Shown: positions 38,469 through 47,529 of the stretch, one piece after another
Numbering within the stretch: position 1 is the first letter of the stretch
Layout of the letters: each line of letters starts with the position of its first letter
NCBI RefSeq assembly: GCF_003313385.1
Contig: NZ_QMHN01000001.1
Coordinates: forward strand, 1,290,097 to 1,354,096
Direction: 5' to 3'
From: Pedobacter chitinilyticus
Lineage (GTDB): Bacteria; Bacteroidota; Bacteroidia; Sphingobacteriales; Sphingobacteriaceae
Length of the DNA: 64,000 nt
Program-made: the position numbers and the translations under genes
Notes under the pieces: model-generated
Databases searched by the model: none
Told to the model about the DNA's origin: nothing
What the model saw: only the letters and a program-made list of their open reading frames with translations

Positions 38469-39840
38469 CGGCTATGAGCTTTTCAAGGTTAGCAATGGTG
38501 GTGTTGATGAGTATTTCTAAGCTTCCTTTTTCGAAAGGAGTTTGCCACACGGCATACATATCGTTCTGATATAAATCTTGAGGCGGCAAGTAACCTAAAT
38601 AGCCATTGGCGATATTGACCACAGCAATGAATCGCTCTGGAAAATGTGCCCTGATCTGTTCTTGGAAAACAGCATACACTTCATTAGGCTGGGCTATCAA
38701 AAAAGCATCTCCAAATTGCCAAATCCAAACTGGAATTTGCGCATGAGTTTGGTTGCCGATGGATTTTCGGGTATTCAACTTGCGCCACAAGCGGTCTTTC
38801 ATGACCCTGTCTTCGCAAGCTTCAAATTCGGCCGTGATTTCAGCAACCGATGGCAGCTTTTTGTAAGGCACGGTTACTTTTATTTTCAACTGCTTAAAAA
38901 CGCTGCTAGGTTTAATCTTTTTTTCTGCAAATAGCGCTAATGGTGCTCCCGACTGCAAAGCTTGATCGAAAGTCCATTGTTCATCTATAGCAGAACTGTT
39001 TTCGAGGGTAGATAAGATGGCGTAACCTAATTTCCTACCATTCGCTTCTACAATGGCTGGATCTTTCACGTATTGTTTTTTGGGAGCCAAATCACCTGAG
39101 GCACCTTGCAAAAAGAGACAAGGTACCTGCAAAGCATCGTGTATCAATTGACGCATGGCACCAACATAATCGGGAGAAAGCAAGGAGTTTTCATGCGCAA
39201 AAGTAGTAGGATGACAAGCGTAGTTGCAAATCAAGGCTTTCAATTTGCCTTCTACATTTCGCAATTGCCCTACCAATAGGGTTTGGTCTGCTTTTTGGCT
39301 AGGATCATAACCAATCAGAAACTGTCCTTCATGGTTTAAATCACGTTTAGTAGCCAAATCGCAGCAGCCATAAGCCCAAGTGAGCATTCCCTCCATTCTG
39401 TTCGCTTCTGCCTGTTGGATAATGGAAATTGCCGTATCTTTTAAAAAATCGAGGTAAGGCGCAATGTACTCCCCTCCTATTTGGTTTTTATCATTGGTGC
39501 AAATACTGGGACCAGCATGGGTATGCGATAAACAGAGCAACAATTGTTCTTCTTGCAGTCCACAGGTTTCCAAAATGGCTGCTCTTAAATTTCGTTCGTC
39601 GTTATTGTCTTTCCACCAGCCCAAATCGGCCGTGAGCACTACTCCTTTTTGTCCATTTTTGCTGTAAGTTATCAAACATGAAAGGTATAGCGGTTGATGC
39701 AAGCCTGTAGCCGTATCACTTTTTGCAGCACCCCAGTTCCTAGCATAAATTTCCAATGGTGGCGTAATATCTGCTTGTGCCAAACCAAAGCTCAACTCAA
39801 AGGCTCCATGGGCATCAGTGGGTAGGTTCGTGTTTTCCAT
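38449..39840 (-). CDS. Neutral/alkaline ceramidase-like hydrolase without signal peptide
   Basis: A 463-residue protein resembling the N-terminal catalytic domain of neutral ceramidases: 'FGLAQADITPPLEI', zinc-site 'LSHTHAGPS', 'CNYACHPTTF' and 'GASGDLAPK'. In true ceramidases the last motif is GDVSPN with a Ser nucleophile; here that Ser is Ala. There is no signal peptide, unlike secreted ceramidases, so it should work in the cytosol. The C-terminal domain is also short. It is co-transcribed within the sugar-acid operon (5 bp after the SDR gene, 20 bp overlap with the transporter). Lipid hydrolysis is therefore unlikely. It may be a zinc hydrolase for an acylated or amide-bearing sugar intermediate (inference). 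Confidence 0.75.
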   Translation of the reverse strand: MENTNLPTDAHGAFELSFGLAQADITPPLEIYARNWGAAKSDTATGLHQPLYLSCLITYSKNGQKGVVLTADLGWWKDNNDERNLRAAILETCGLQEEQLLLCLSHTHAGPSICTNDKNQIGGEYIAPYLDFLKDTAISIIQQAEANRMEGMLTWAYGCCDLATKRDLNHEGQFLIGYDPSQKADQTLLVGQLRNVEGKLKALICNYACHPTTFAHENSLLSPDYVGAMRQLIHDALQVPCLFLQGASGDLAPKKQYVKDPAIVEANGRKLGYAILSTLENSSAIDEQWTFDQALQSGAPLALFAEKKIKPSSVFKQLKIKVTVPYKKLPSVAEITAEFEACEDRVMKDRLWRKLNTRKSIGNQTHAQIPVWIWQFGDAFLIAQPNEVYAVFQEQIRAHFPERFIAVVNIANGYLGYLPPQDLYQNDMYAVWQTPFEKGSLEILINTTIANLEKLIADEIRVN

Positions 39841-39845
39841 TGTCC

Positions 39846-40613
39846 TTAAGGTCTAAGTAGTGAAAGTCCACCATCCATTAAAAAGGTTGCGCCCGTAACA
39901 TGTTGGCACTGGTTAGAGGTAAGCCACAACACTTGCGCCGCCACTTCGTCGGCCTCCATAATTTTACCCAAAGGCACCTTTTCGGTAGCAAGCTGTTTTT
40001 GTTCTGGCAATTGCGCCCAAACCGTTTTGCTTAAACCAGCATTTACATAACCTGGTGCCAATTCGTTCACCCTAATCCCGTTGGAGGCATACTCCAAAGC
40101 CATCGTTTGTGTCAACATACGTATTGCCGCTTTTGACACGCTATAGGCAGGTAAACTTTGATGCACCGCATGTGCTGCCCAACTGCCCAAAAACACCACA
40201 CTACCTTTGGTAGCCGAAGCGACCATTTGTGATACTGCAAAATTGGCAAAATAATAGGCACCATCTAGGTTCACATTCATCTCGTTTCGCCATTCTTGCG
40301 GGGTTAAATGTTTAAAGTCTTTAATGGTAACTCTTGCCGCATTGGAAATACAGTGATTGATTTTACCATATTTTGCTACCACCGCCTGCACCCAAGCAGC
40401 CACTTGTTGGTCATCAGCCACATCCAAATGCTTATATTCAAAATGGTCTTGATAAGGCGTTAATGCGAGTAGCTTTTCTGCGACTTCGCTCTCGGGCAAT
40501 ACATCGCTCATGACCACAGTGGCTCCTTTTGCTAAATAAGCAGTAGCGATGGCAATACCGATATCTCCTAATGCGCCACTAACGACAATGACTTGATCCT
40601 TAAATTCGTGCAT
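39846..40613 (-). CDS. Short-chain dehydrogenase/reductase (SDR)
   Basis: A 255-residue classical SDR. NAD-binding 'VSGALGDIGIAIATAY', 'NAARV', catalytic Ser in 'VVFLGSWAAH', and 'YSVSK' (Tyr/Lys pair) are all present; the C-terminal 'VTGATFLMDGGLSLLRP' is typical. The ATG at 40613 is chosen, since the upstream alternative at 40631 is a TTG that would overlap the dehydratase gene. By analogy to L-fucose and L-rhamnose routes it may oxidise a 2-keto-3-deoxy-aldonate to the 2,4-diketo compound, which the FAH hydrolase would then split. The order dehydratase then SDR, 11 bp apart, supports this; direct evidence is lacking. Confidence 0.92.
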   Translation of the reverse strand: MHEFKDQVIVVSGALGDIGIAIATAYLAKGATVVMSDVLPESEVAEKLLALTPYQDHFEYKHLDVADDQQVAAWVQAVVAKYGKINHCISNAARVTIKDFKHLTPQEWRNEMNVNLDGAYYFANFAVSQMVASATKGSVVFLGSWAAHAVHQSLPAYSVSKAAIRMLTQTMALEYASNGIRVNELAPGYVNAGLSKTVWAQLPEQKQLATEKVPLGKIMEADEVAAQVLWLTSNQCQHVTGATFLMDGGLSLLRP

Positions 40614-40624
40614 ATTTCGTTGAT

Positions 40625-41803
40625 TTACCAATCGCCTACACTGCCATCCTTATAAAAGGTTCTTTGCAGTACTTCTTGTTGGAAAGGATGTTTTTTAACT
40701 TCTTCTTCATTGATTTCGATCCCCAATCCTGGACGAGCGTTTGGCAACACAATTCTACCTTCTTTTTGTACGGTAAAACCTTCGGACACCACATCTTCTC
40801 GCCATTCCACATCTTTATGTACACTTTCGCAAATGATATACGAAGGGGTAGCAAAACCCAATTCAATGGAAGCGGCAGTACTTACAGGTCCTTGTGGATT
40901 ATGAGGTGCCATCGATACACGGTAAGCTTCGGCCAAAGCCGCAATTTTACGAGCTTCAGATAAACCACCGCAATGCGTAATATCTGGCTGGATGACACTT
41001 ACTGCACGTTTTTCCAGCAATTCTCTAAAGGCATGCACGCCCACTAAACGTTCGCCAGAGGCAATAGGGGTTTGTACAGCTCTTTGGATCAAGGCAATAT
41101 CATCCATGGTTTCAGGCCAGCAAGGTTCTTCAAAAAAATACAATCCGTAAGGTTCCAAAGCTTTGGCAAACAACATTCCCATTCGAGGACTAGGACGGGC
41201 ATGGCAATCCACCATGATGTCAATATCATCGCCTACGGCTTCACGCATGGCTTTTACGCAAGCTTCGGCGTATTTCACTGGGCGCAAACCTTCTAGCGGC
41301 ATGGTTTCGGGCACTGCCATTGATTTAAAAGCTGTAAAACCTTCATCTACTGCTTTTAATGCCAGTTCCGCAAAGCGATTGGCATCACCAGGAGCGGTTT
41401 CGTAAAAATCTTCCATTTTACCACCACCTAAGTGACAGTATAAACGGATATAATCACGAACTCTTCCTCCCCAAAGCTCATGACAAGGCACACCGTGCAC
41501 CTTACCTAAAATATCCCAAAGGGCAATATCAATTCCACTAATGGCGGTACCACGCACAATGCCGTTGCCGTGCCAAAAGTGCTGACGGTACATCATTTGC
41601 CATAAATGCTCAATTCTTCTTGGGTCTTCGCCAACCAATAATTGCGAAATATCTTTGATGGCACCTACTACACTCTGTGTATGCCATTCTAAAGTAGCTT
41701 CGCCCCAACCCCATAAACCAGGCTGATCGGTCACTACTTTGACAAAAATCCAATTCCTCATGCGTGCATTACACACGTAAGTTTCAATGGCGGTAATCTT
41801 CAT
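40625..41803 (-). CDS. Enolase-superfamily sugar-acid dehydratase (galactonate/mannonate dehydratase-like)
   Basis: A 392-residue member of the mandelate racemase / muconate lactonising group. Metal ligands D199, E225 and E251 are in '[10 protein letters not shown]', 'LYFFEEP' and 'IASGERL'. H201, two residues after the first Asp, and H301 in 'APHNPQGP' with D274 mark the D-galactonate/D-mannonate-dehydratase type of acid-base chemistry rather than the KxK racemases. The reaction expected is aldonate to 2-keto-3-deoxy-aldonate. It lies 4 bp after the aminotransferase gene and 11 bp before the SDR gene. The exact sugar is not decided by these motifs; an L-fuconate-type dehydratase would normally show a KxK motif, which is absent. 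Confidence 0.9.
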   Translation of the reverse strand: MKITAIETYVCNARMRNWIFVKVVTDQPGLWGWGEATLEWHTQSVVGAIKDISQLLVGEDPRRIEHLWQMMYRQHFWHGNGIVRGTAISGIDIALWDILGKVHGVPCHELWGGRVRDYIRLYCHLGGGKMEDFYETAPGDANRFAELALKAVDEGFTAFKSMAVPETMPLEGLRPVKYAEACVKAMREAVGDDIDIMVDCHARPSPRMGMLFAKALEPYGLYFFEEPCWPETMDDIALIQRAVQTPIASGERLVGVHAFRELLEKRAVSVIQPDITHCGGLSEARKIAALAEAYRVSMAPHNPQGPVSTAASIELGFATPSYIICESVHKDVEWREDVVSEGFTVQKEGRIVLPNARPGLGIEINEEEVKKHPFQQEVLQRTFYKDGSVGDW

Positions 41804-41807
41804 AAAA

Positions 41808-43130
41808 TTATATCAATTTTAACACCTTCTCGGTAATATCCAAAGTTTGTTCGATGTCTTTCAAGGTATGTGCAAAGGAGATGCTGCCTTGTTTTATTGG
41901 CGCAGGGAAATTAAAAACGCCATGCTGTATCAATTTTTTACGATAAGTCGTATCAAATTCAAAGTCGTGGTTCAACAACACATCATGATAGTTTAGCGGC
42001 TCGTGTTCCATAAAATAAACACAAAAGGCCGACCCTTGTCTGGCTATGTAAACTGGCTTGTCTAATTTAGAAAATATTTCACGATAACCCTTTTCTAAAG
42101 TGGTTCCCAAATGCTCTAAATGCTCATATACCTTATAATGAGGAGATTTTAATTTCTCCAAAGTAGCGATGGCAGCGGCGGTAGTTAAAGGAAAAGCATT
42201 ATAAGTACCCGCAATTAATACCCTGTGCTCTTTTTCTGGATGCACAAAGTAGTCCATGTATTTCTTTTTACCTGCAATTACACCCAAAGGATAGCCGTTA
42301 GCAACCGCTTTTCCAAAGGTCGAAAGGTCTGGTTTAACCCCACAAATAGATTGGTAACCGCCTAAAGCATGCCTAAAACCTGTTTTTACTTCGTCAAAAA
42401 TCAACAAGCTACCGTTTTCATCTGCTAGTTTCCTCAAACCTTCTAAATAGCCAGCTACTGGTTTTACCACACCAATGTTTTGCAACAAAGGCTCCAATAA
42501 TATACAAGCTACCTCATATTTTTGCATCACATAGGCCACGCTATCCAAATCATTGTAGTTCACCACATGTACCAACTTACTGTGGTCTTGAGGCACACCC
42601 GCACTTAGAGAATCAAATTTGTATTCGCCTTTATTGGTGTATTCGCCTGCATCTTGCAAAGCACTGATCACATTACAGGCCACATCATTATGCCAGCCGT
42701 TATAACCGCCCTGCATGACAATAATATGGTTGCGCTTGGTTACTGCTCTGGCTATTCTGATGGCATGATAAGTCGCTTCTGAACCTGTAGTCGTGATCTG
42801 AATGCTTTCGGCATTCGGTACGCTTTCGCAAAAAAGCTTGGCAAAATCTCCTTCTAACAAGGTTGGACCCGCCCCCATCAGTACCTGTTGCTCTGATAGC
42901 GTTTTAGACACTGCCGCATTGATGTCCGCATCATTATGTCCCAAAAAGGAAGCCGCGAAACCTGCCTGATAGTCGATGTATTCATTTCCGTCTGCATCAA
43001 ACACTCGGCTACCTTGGCCTTTCACAAAGCAAATATTAGGTGCCGTTTTCCTGTTTAACGATACTACCCCTCCAGGTATCCAACGTTCGTTACGCTGCAA
43101 AATCTCCGCAGACTTTAAATTTTCTTGCAT
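41808..43130 (-). CDS. Class III aminotransferase, glutamate-1-semialdehyde aminomutase-like
   Basis: A 440-residue PLP enzyme from the ATG at 43130 (a TTG at 43160 also lies in frame). Seen are '[14 protein letters not shown]' and '[14 protein letters not shown]' at the N-terminus, '[16 protein letters not shown]' for phosphate binding, '[11 protein letters not shown]' for the pyridine-binding Asp, and the Schiff-base Lys at about 274 in '[12 protein letters not shown]'. Relatives move amino groups in GSA-to-ALA conversion or catabolise omega-amino compounds and amino sugars. As first gene of the catabolic operon, it is unlikely to be the haem-pathway hemL enzyme. Removal of an amino group from an amino-sugar acid is a reasonable guess. 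The operator pair at 43217-43249 lies directly upstream. Confidence 0.9.
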   Translation of the reverse strand: MQENLKSAEILQRNERWIPGGVVSLNRKTAPNICFVKGQGSRVFDADGNEYIDYQAGFAASFLGHNDADINAAVSKTLSEQQVLMGAGPTLLEGDFAKLFCESVPNAESIQITTTGSEATYHAIRIARAVTKRNHIIVMQGGYNGWHNDVACNVISALQDAGEYTNKGEYKFDSLSAGVPQDHSKLVHVVNYNDLDSVAYVMQKYEVACILLEPLLQNIGVVKPVAGYLEGLRKLADENGSLLIFDEVKTGFRHALGGYQSICGVKPDLSTFGKAVANGYPLGVIAGKKKYMDYFVHPEKEHRVLIAGTYNAFPLTTAAAIATLEKLKSPHYKVYEHLEHLGTTLEKGYREIFSKLDKPVYIARQGSAFCVYFMEHEPLNYHDVLLNHDFEFDTTYRKKLIQHGVFNFPAPIKQGSISFAHTLKDIEQTLDITEKVLKLI

Positions 43131-43216
43131 AAAATGATATTCCTTATTATTATAATACAAACACTTGTTCCATGTTTAACAAAGGGAGAAATATGTATTC
43201 TATAATTACCTTTATT

Positions 43217-43249
43217 ATGTATACTAAATTATAATTTTTATGTATACAT
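43217..43249. promoter_or_regulatory. Paired GntR-type operators in the divergent lactonase/aminotransferase region
   Basis: Two palindromes 23 bp apart: ATGTATACTA (43217-43226) and the perfect ATGTATACAT (43240-43249). The same core appears twice before the SusC gene. It resembles the TGTATACA sites bound by GntR/FCD regulators, and such a regulator is encoded at 44089-44727. Confidence 0.65.
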
Positions 43250-43271
43250 TTAAAATATATTTTAAATTTTT

Positions 43272-44069
43272 ATGAAAATACTTTTGACGCAACTGGATTT
43301 TCCAGAAGGCCCATGTTTTGATAGAAACGGGATATTGTGGTTGGTAGAAAAAGACGCAGGCAATTTAGTCTCAACAGATGGCAAGGTTCACCAACGACAT
43401 AATGTTGGCGGCGCTCCTAATGGAATAGCTGTAGACAAAAACAATACACTCTGGTTTTGCGACTCGTTTCAAAACAGCATTAGAGCTTTTAACCCTAACA
43501 ATGGTACCACCGAAACTGTTATTGAACAAATTGAAGGTCAAAAACTTAAAATGCCGAATGATTTGACCTTTGACAGCAAAGGCAACTTGTTTTTCACCTG
43601 CCCAGGAAGCGAACTCAACGATGGAACAGGTTACGTTTGCCACTACGACTTAGTAATGGGCGTAAAGAAAATAACCGCAGGAATGTTTTACCCCAACGGA
43701 CTAGCTTTCAATAAAGAAGAAACAAAATTATACATAGCTGAAACAGGTACGCAAAAGATATGGACTTTTGACTGGAACGCTGAAACAAGAACTTTAAGCC
43801 AACAAAGGTTATTCGCGGAAACGGGCGGTAGCATTGGCCCTGACGGGATTGCTTTTGATGAAGAAGAAAACTTATATGTAGCAGTTTACGGAAGTGGACA
43901 AGTAAAGGTTTGGAATAAAAATGGCCAAGAAATTGATGGTTTTGAAACCGAAGGCAATAATCCAACCAACTGTGCCATAGATCCTAAAGGAGCGCAGGGA
44001 TTAATGATTACCGAGGCCGAAAAAGGACTACTGATCAACTATCCGTTAAATAAAAAAGGGACTTTGTAA
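43272..44069 (+). CDS. SMP-30/gluconolactonase-like sugar lactonase
   Basis: A 265-residue six-bladed beta-propeller of the SMP-30/LRE family. The metal-site pattern includes the early Glu in 'FPEGPCFD', the Asn in 'GAPNGIAVD' and 'KMPNDLTFD', 'FYPNGLAFN', and the Asp in 'IGPDGIAFD'. Members hydrolyse aldonolactones to aldonic acids with one divalent metal. There is no signal peptide, so it acts in the cytosol. It is transcribed away from the catabolic operon across a region with two GntR-type operators. The expected place is between a sugar dehydrogenase and the dehydratase at 40625-41803. The stop codon lies inside the terminator stem at 44052-44080. Confidence 0.9.
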   Translation: MKILLTQLDFPEGPCFDRNGILWLVEKDAGNLVSTDGKVHQRHNVGGAPNGIAVDKNNTLWFCDSFQNSIRAFNPNNGTTETVIEQIEGQKLKMPNDLTFDSKGNLFFTCPGSELNDGTGYVCHYDLVMGVKKITAGMFYPNGLAFNKEETKLYIAETGTQKIWTFDWNAETRTLSQQRLFAETGGSIGPDGIAFDEEENLYVAVYGSGQVKVWNKNGQEIDGFETEGNNPTNCAIDPKGAQGLMITEAEKGLLINYPLNKKGTL

Positions 44070-44080
44070 GTCCCTTTTTT
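44052..44080. terminator. Bidirectional terminator overlapping the lactonase stop codon
   Basis: A perfect 13-pair stem with 3-nt loop (AAAAAAGGGACTT / AAGTCCCTTTTTT) gives T-runs on both strands. It serves the lactonase (plus) and the GntR gene (minus, stop at 44089). Confidence 0.9.
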
Positions 44081-44088
44081 ATTTAATT

Positions 44089-44727
44089 TCATACCAACTC
44101 TAATGCTTCTTGCTCCCCTCTATCTAATTGCCTTAACAGCGAAGAATGGGCCAATTGCCAGTTATCTGTAGCTAAACCTTCTACAATAGCGCGATGTTCT
44201 TTATCAGTATCCTGATAGTCTTCCATTTGATCCATCACCACCCCTAGCCTCATGTGAAACAAGGGGATATTGCTATTTTTATACATGGCAATTAAACGGG
44301 CATTACCTGTACCTTCAATCATTTTTTCGTGGAATTTCACATCCGCTTCACAAGCACCACCATAATAACCTTTAGCTACCATTGCTTCAAAATCATCACA
44401 GATAAGTGCCAATTCTTTCGCAATTGCTTTATTTTTCTTGGCAAATAAGATTTTAAGGGCACCTATTTCCAAGATTTCCCTCAACTCCCTGATCTCTTTC
44501 ACATCGTCAATGGTCATGCCTTTTACAAAGCAACCACCTTTTTCGCCGAACTCTACTAAACTCTCTCCAGCCAGCCTCATAAAGGCCTCTCTCACAGCTA
44601 CTCGACTGACGGACATTTTTTCTGCCCAAAAATTTTCTACTAATCGAGAGCCGCCTGCTAATTGACTAGAAAGAATCTTTTTTCTTACCTCTAAATACAC
44701 CTTATAGGCTAACGAATCTTCTTTCAT
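44089..44727 (-). CDS. GntR/FCD-family transcriptional regulator
   Basis: A 212-residue regulator from the ATG at 44727; a TTG at 44748 is also in frame. It has an N-terminal winged HTH (~1-70, 'ENFWAEKMSVSRVAVREAFMRL') and a C-terminal FCD ligand-binding bundle (~80-205) with the metal-binding His and Asp pattern ('DVKFHEKMIEGTGN', 'DTDKEHRAIVEGL'). FCD proteins usually repress sugar-acid genes and let go on binding a small acid. Paired ATGTATACAT-like palindromes in both divergent control regions of the island fit as its operators, and a weaker one overlaps its own start (44729-44738). It is 56 bp downstream of the lyase gene. Confidence 0.93.
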   Translation of the reverse strand: MKEDSLAYKVYLEVRKKILSSQLAGGSRLVENFWAEKMSVSRVAVREAFMRLAGESLVEFGEKGGCFVKGMTIDDVKEIRELREILEIGALKILFAKKNKAIAKELALICDDFEAMVAKGYYGGACEADVKFHEKMIEGTGNARLIAMYKNSNIPLFHMRLGVVMDQMEDYQDTDKEHRAIVEGLATDNWQLAHSSLLRQLDRGEQEALELV

Positions 44728-44728
44728 T

Positions 44729-44738
44729 TTGCATACAT
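44729..44738. promoter_or_regulatory. Imperfect operator-like site at the GntR start
   Basis: TTGCATACAT differs by one base from the TTGTATACAT sites before the SusC gene and lies directly before the ATG at 44727. It could give autoregulation. Confidence 0.35.
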
Positions 44739-44783
44739 TTTTCCCCAAAAATAAGAATACAATTTTATTTTCAAAAACTTGTC

Positions 44784-47528
44784 CTAGTCTGTTCGCTTTG
44801 GAGATAGTTGATATCTTCCAGCTTCAGCATTCCACGACACTGCATTCTGATCTTTAAGTACATTTTTAACAATGGTTTTTCCTTTATTTAAATCCTTAAT
44901 ACTCCAAAATCCCGTATTTAATCCTACACAAATTACCTCATAAGCTTTGTCTTTAGGCACTTCTACTTCTATATCTTCACTTAAATACGCATTTGGTTTA
45001 GCCAATACAATGATTTTATCGGCTATCTTTAACGTAAAATAGTTAGATTTTTCCACAAATTCTACTGCTAATTGTTTTGCGCCTTTTTCAGTCATCTGAA
45101 ACACGGTTGCAAATTCAGCTAGCTTTTCGTCATTTTTAGGGCTCACCATAATCCTGCTGCCTTTTGCTTCCGGCCAAACTGATTTCACAGTATAATAATC
45201 CTCAAAAACTTTAGTGCTCGAATCGCCAGACAATACATTCACTACCCTATCCGTTTGTTTTGGCTTCAACATCTCTACGTAAGTGATCGCTTGTTTACCG
45301 TCCAGTTCGCTGTTCAGCACAAATTTACCTTCTTCAAAAGTCGGTTTGTTTAAGGTGTTGATTTGCCAATACTTTTTCATGGCCGCATTTTGCGAAACAA
45401 TGTGATCTAAAAGCACCACCACTGCTGGCACATCTGCACGCTTTAAATTCAGAAACAGCATTGACTTGGTATAAGCCGAAACTTTTTCGGAATAGGCCGC
45501 CGTAATGTCTATATTAAAATAGCTAAATGATGGATTAATTGGATCTGAGCCTATGGCCGATGACCTGACAAAACCTGTTTGGAACCAAGCATCATTCAAT
45601 ACTTCTTTAACGTTTCTCGGGAAACGCTGACTAAAACGGGTACCGCCGTCGTTGGTTTTTGTTCTAAACAGCAAAGGTTCTTTAGGGTCGCGAACCAATA
45701 TCATACTGTGCGAAACCGACCTTTTGTTGAAATTGAAATCGTAAGGAGAACCGTAAGAAAGATACAAGCCCAAATCCCCCACCTGAATTCCACGATGATA
45801 AATCTGCAATGCACCCGCATCGGCATGTTGATGGTTTCCAAAATGAAAACCACCTCCTTTTAATTCTACCACCACGTTTCCACTGGCTTTTCCTTCTTCC
45901 CATCCCGTTCTTGCCACCATACTATTTAGTACTGAACCAAAATCTTTAGTCAATGGCAATTGGCTCAAATTAAAATCAGGTTTTAGCTTAGGGTCATCCA
46001 ATAATAAAAACAACACTGGATTATCTTTAAGTCCGCCTTGCTTCACAAATTCACCTTTGATTAGTCCATTGCCCGAATAAGCATAGCACAGCAGCATGGT
46101 TTGTGGATTTTTCCAGTAAAAGTTTTCGCTTTTGCCGTACTTCACATTAAACATATCGCCGTCACGCATCATTTTACCATCTGGCGTACGCATGTACAAC
46201 CAGTAGTAAGGTAAATTCTTAATATTATCATCAAATACGGGATAACCCAACATTCGGTAATACAACCATGCGGCATGCATTTCCCAACCAAATCGATAAC
46301 CACCATAATCAATACCTTGGTTGTGCCTTGGCGATTGGTATTCGAACTTGCGCATGGGCACCAATTGATCTAGCACCCAATAGGAAGTGTATTTATACGG
46401 AAGTGGGTCTTCATCATAAATGGCAATGCTCATCGAAAGCATATCTCTACAAATCTGTGCTTCGTTACCATGTCCATTCACAATACTTTCAATACCGTAA
46501 AAAGGTGGCCAGCCCATTTCCATATCGGTAGCCAAACGCATTAAATCGCCTCGCAGTTGCTTTCGGTTATCCATATTCATGATACCATAACACCAATCGT
46601 ACACCAAAGAGGCGGTATAAATGGAACGACCTACTTCCCTGGTGATATCCCCATAAGTAATATTTCCAAACTCTAGTACCGAAAGATAATCCAAAGTCAA
46701 CTTAACTGCCTCTTTTCCCACTTGTTGATCTTCGGTCATCAAATAATAAAAAGCTTTGGCCTCTATGGCACTTTCTAGCTTTTCGTCGTAGAAAATTTCC
46801 TTATTTTTATTAAAGGCGAATTTAAAAGGCAATTTAGCTTTGGCAGTTACTGCCGTCCAAGCTTCAGTATGAGCGGTGTCTTTAAGTCGCTGCCTAATAA
46901 TGGGCAATGTTTCTCGGTTTACCCATAACCTAGGATGCCCTTTCGGCGGAATAACACTTGGCACATAGGCTTCGGCATCGGCAGGAGGTTTTGGCGCCAC
47001 AAAAGGCTTAATGAACAATCTTTTCAGCACCAAATTATCGGGCAACCAAATTTTAAAGCTTTGCTTAGCAGTTTTGATTTCGAACTTGCCTAGCTCTTGT
47101 GCTCCGCCACGATAATTATCATAAACGATTCGATAGGTTGGCCTTTGCTCCGCATTTTGTAATTTGGCCTTTAGCGTTAGCCTCCCCGTTTGATCCTCTT
47201 TTTTGAGTTTCTCCAGATCAATAGGTTCGGTTTCGGCTTCGATCACATACCATCCCGGTTGGGCTACCTGCACTGTCCATTCTACATCTGGAATTGCTAC
47301 CGCCTCCAAATCTCTTTTAGCACTGTTCTTTACATAAAAGGCTTTTTCTCCCTTATAACTAACCTGAACATTTTTTGGGTTCACCTTTACTTTTTTGATG
47401 TCAAGCGGTGTTTTTTTAACCTCCTGTACCTGCTGACTATAAAGTAAATGACTTGAAAATAGCCCCACAAACAAGACTGCATAAAACTTCCACTGACAGG
47501 CAACCTTCACCGAAATCGCATTTTGCAT
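44784..47528 (-). CDS. Heparinase II/III-like polysaccharide lyase
   Basis: A 914-residue secreted enzyme; the N-terminal hydrophobic segment (~15-31) ends YSQ. The N-terminal ~190 residues are beta-rich; an (alpha/alpha) toroid follows (~195-510); the C-terminal half is a beta-sandwich with the heparinase II/III domain. The zinc/active-site pattern matches heparinase II: H566-Q-H568-A-D, D585 exactly 17 residues after H568, and H607. H353 and E356 in 'NGHGNEAQ' match the catalytic His and Glu of the toroid. It should cleave a uronic-acid polymer by beta-elimination. The substrate is unknown, as the sequence is longer than heparinase II (about 770) and no sulfatases are nearby. It is the last gene of the SusCD operon, 1 bp after the lipoprotein gene. 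Confidence 0.88.
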   Translation of the reverse strand: MQNAISVKVACQWKFYAVLFVGLFSSHLLYSQQVQEVKKTPLDIKKVKVNPKNVQVSYKGEKAFYVKNSAKRDLEAVAIPDVEWTVQVAQPGWYVIEAETEPIDLEKLKKEDQTGRLTLKAKLQNAEQRPTYRIVYDNYRGGAQELGKFEIKTAKQSFKIWLPDNLVLKRLFIKPFVAPKPPADAEAYVPSVIPPKGHPRLWVNRETLPIIRQRLKDTAHTEAWTAVTAKAKLPFKFAFNKNKEIFYDEKLESAIEAKAFYYLMTEDQQVGKEAVKLTLDYLSVLEFGNITYGDITREVGRSIYTASLVYDWCYGIMNMDNRKQLRGDLMRLATDMEMGWPPFYGIESIVNGHGNEAQICRDMLSMSIAIYDEDPLPYKYTSYWVLDQLVPMRKFEYQSPRHNQGIDYGGYRFGWEMHAAWLYYRMLGYPVFDDNIKNLPYYWLYMRTPDGKMMRDGDMFNVKYGKSENFYWKNPQTMLLCYAYSGNGLIKGEFVKQGGLKDNPVLFLLLDDPKLKPDFNLSQLPLTKDFGSVLNSMVARTGWEEGKASGNVVVELKGGGFHFGNHQHADAGALQIYHRGIQVGDLGLYLSYGSPYDFNFNKRSVSHSMILVRDPKEPLLFRTKTNDGGTRFSQRFPRNVKEVLNDAWFQTGFVRSSAIGSDPINPSFSYFNIDITAAYSEKVSAYTKSMLFLNLKRADVPAVVVLLDHIVSQNAAMKKYWQINTLNKPTFEEGKFVLNSELDGKQAITYVEMLKPKQTDRVVNVLSGDSSTKVFEDYYTVKSVWPEAKGSRIMVSPKNDEKLAEFATVFQMTEKGAKQLAVEFVEKSNYFTLKIADKIIVLAKPNAYLSEDIEVEVPKDKAYEVICVGLNTGFWSIKDLNKGKTIVKNVLKDQNAVSWNAEAGRYQLSPKRTD

Positions 47529-47529
47529 A

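Noticed and set aside
41808..43130. Haem biosynthesis hemL
   Set aside because: The sequence is GSA-aminomutase-like, but operon position and divergence from the usual hemL context favour a catabolic aminotransferase.
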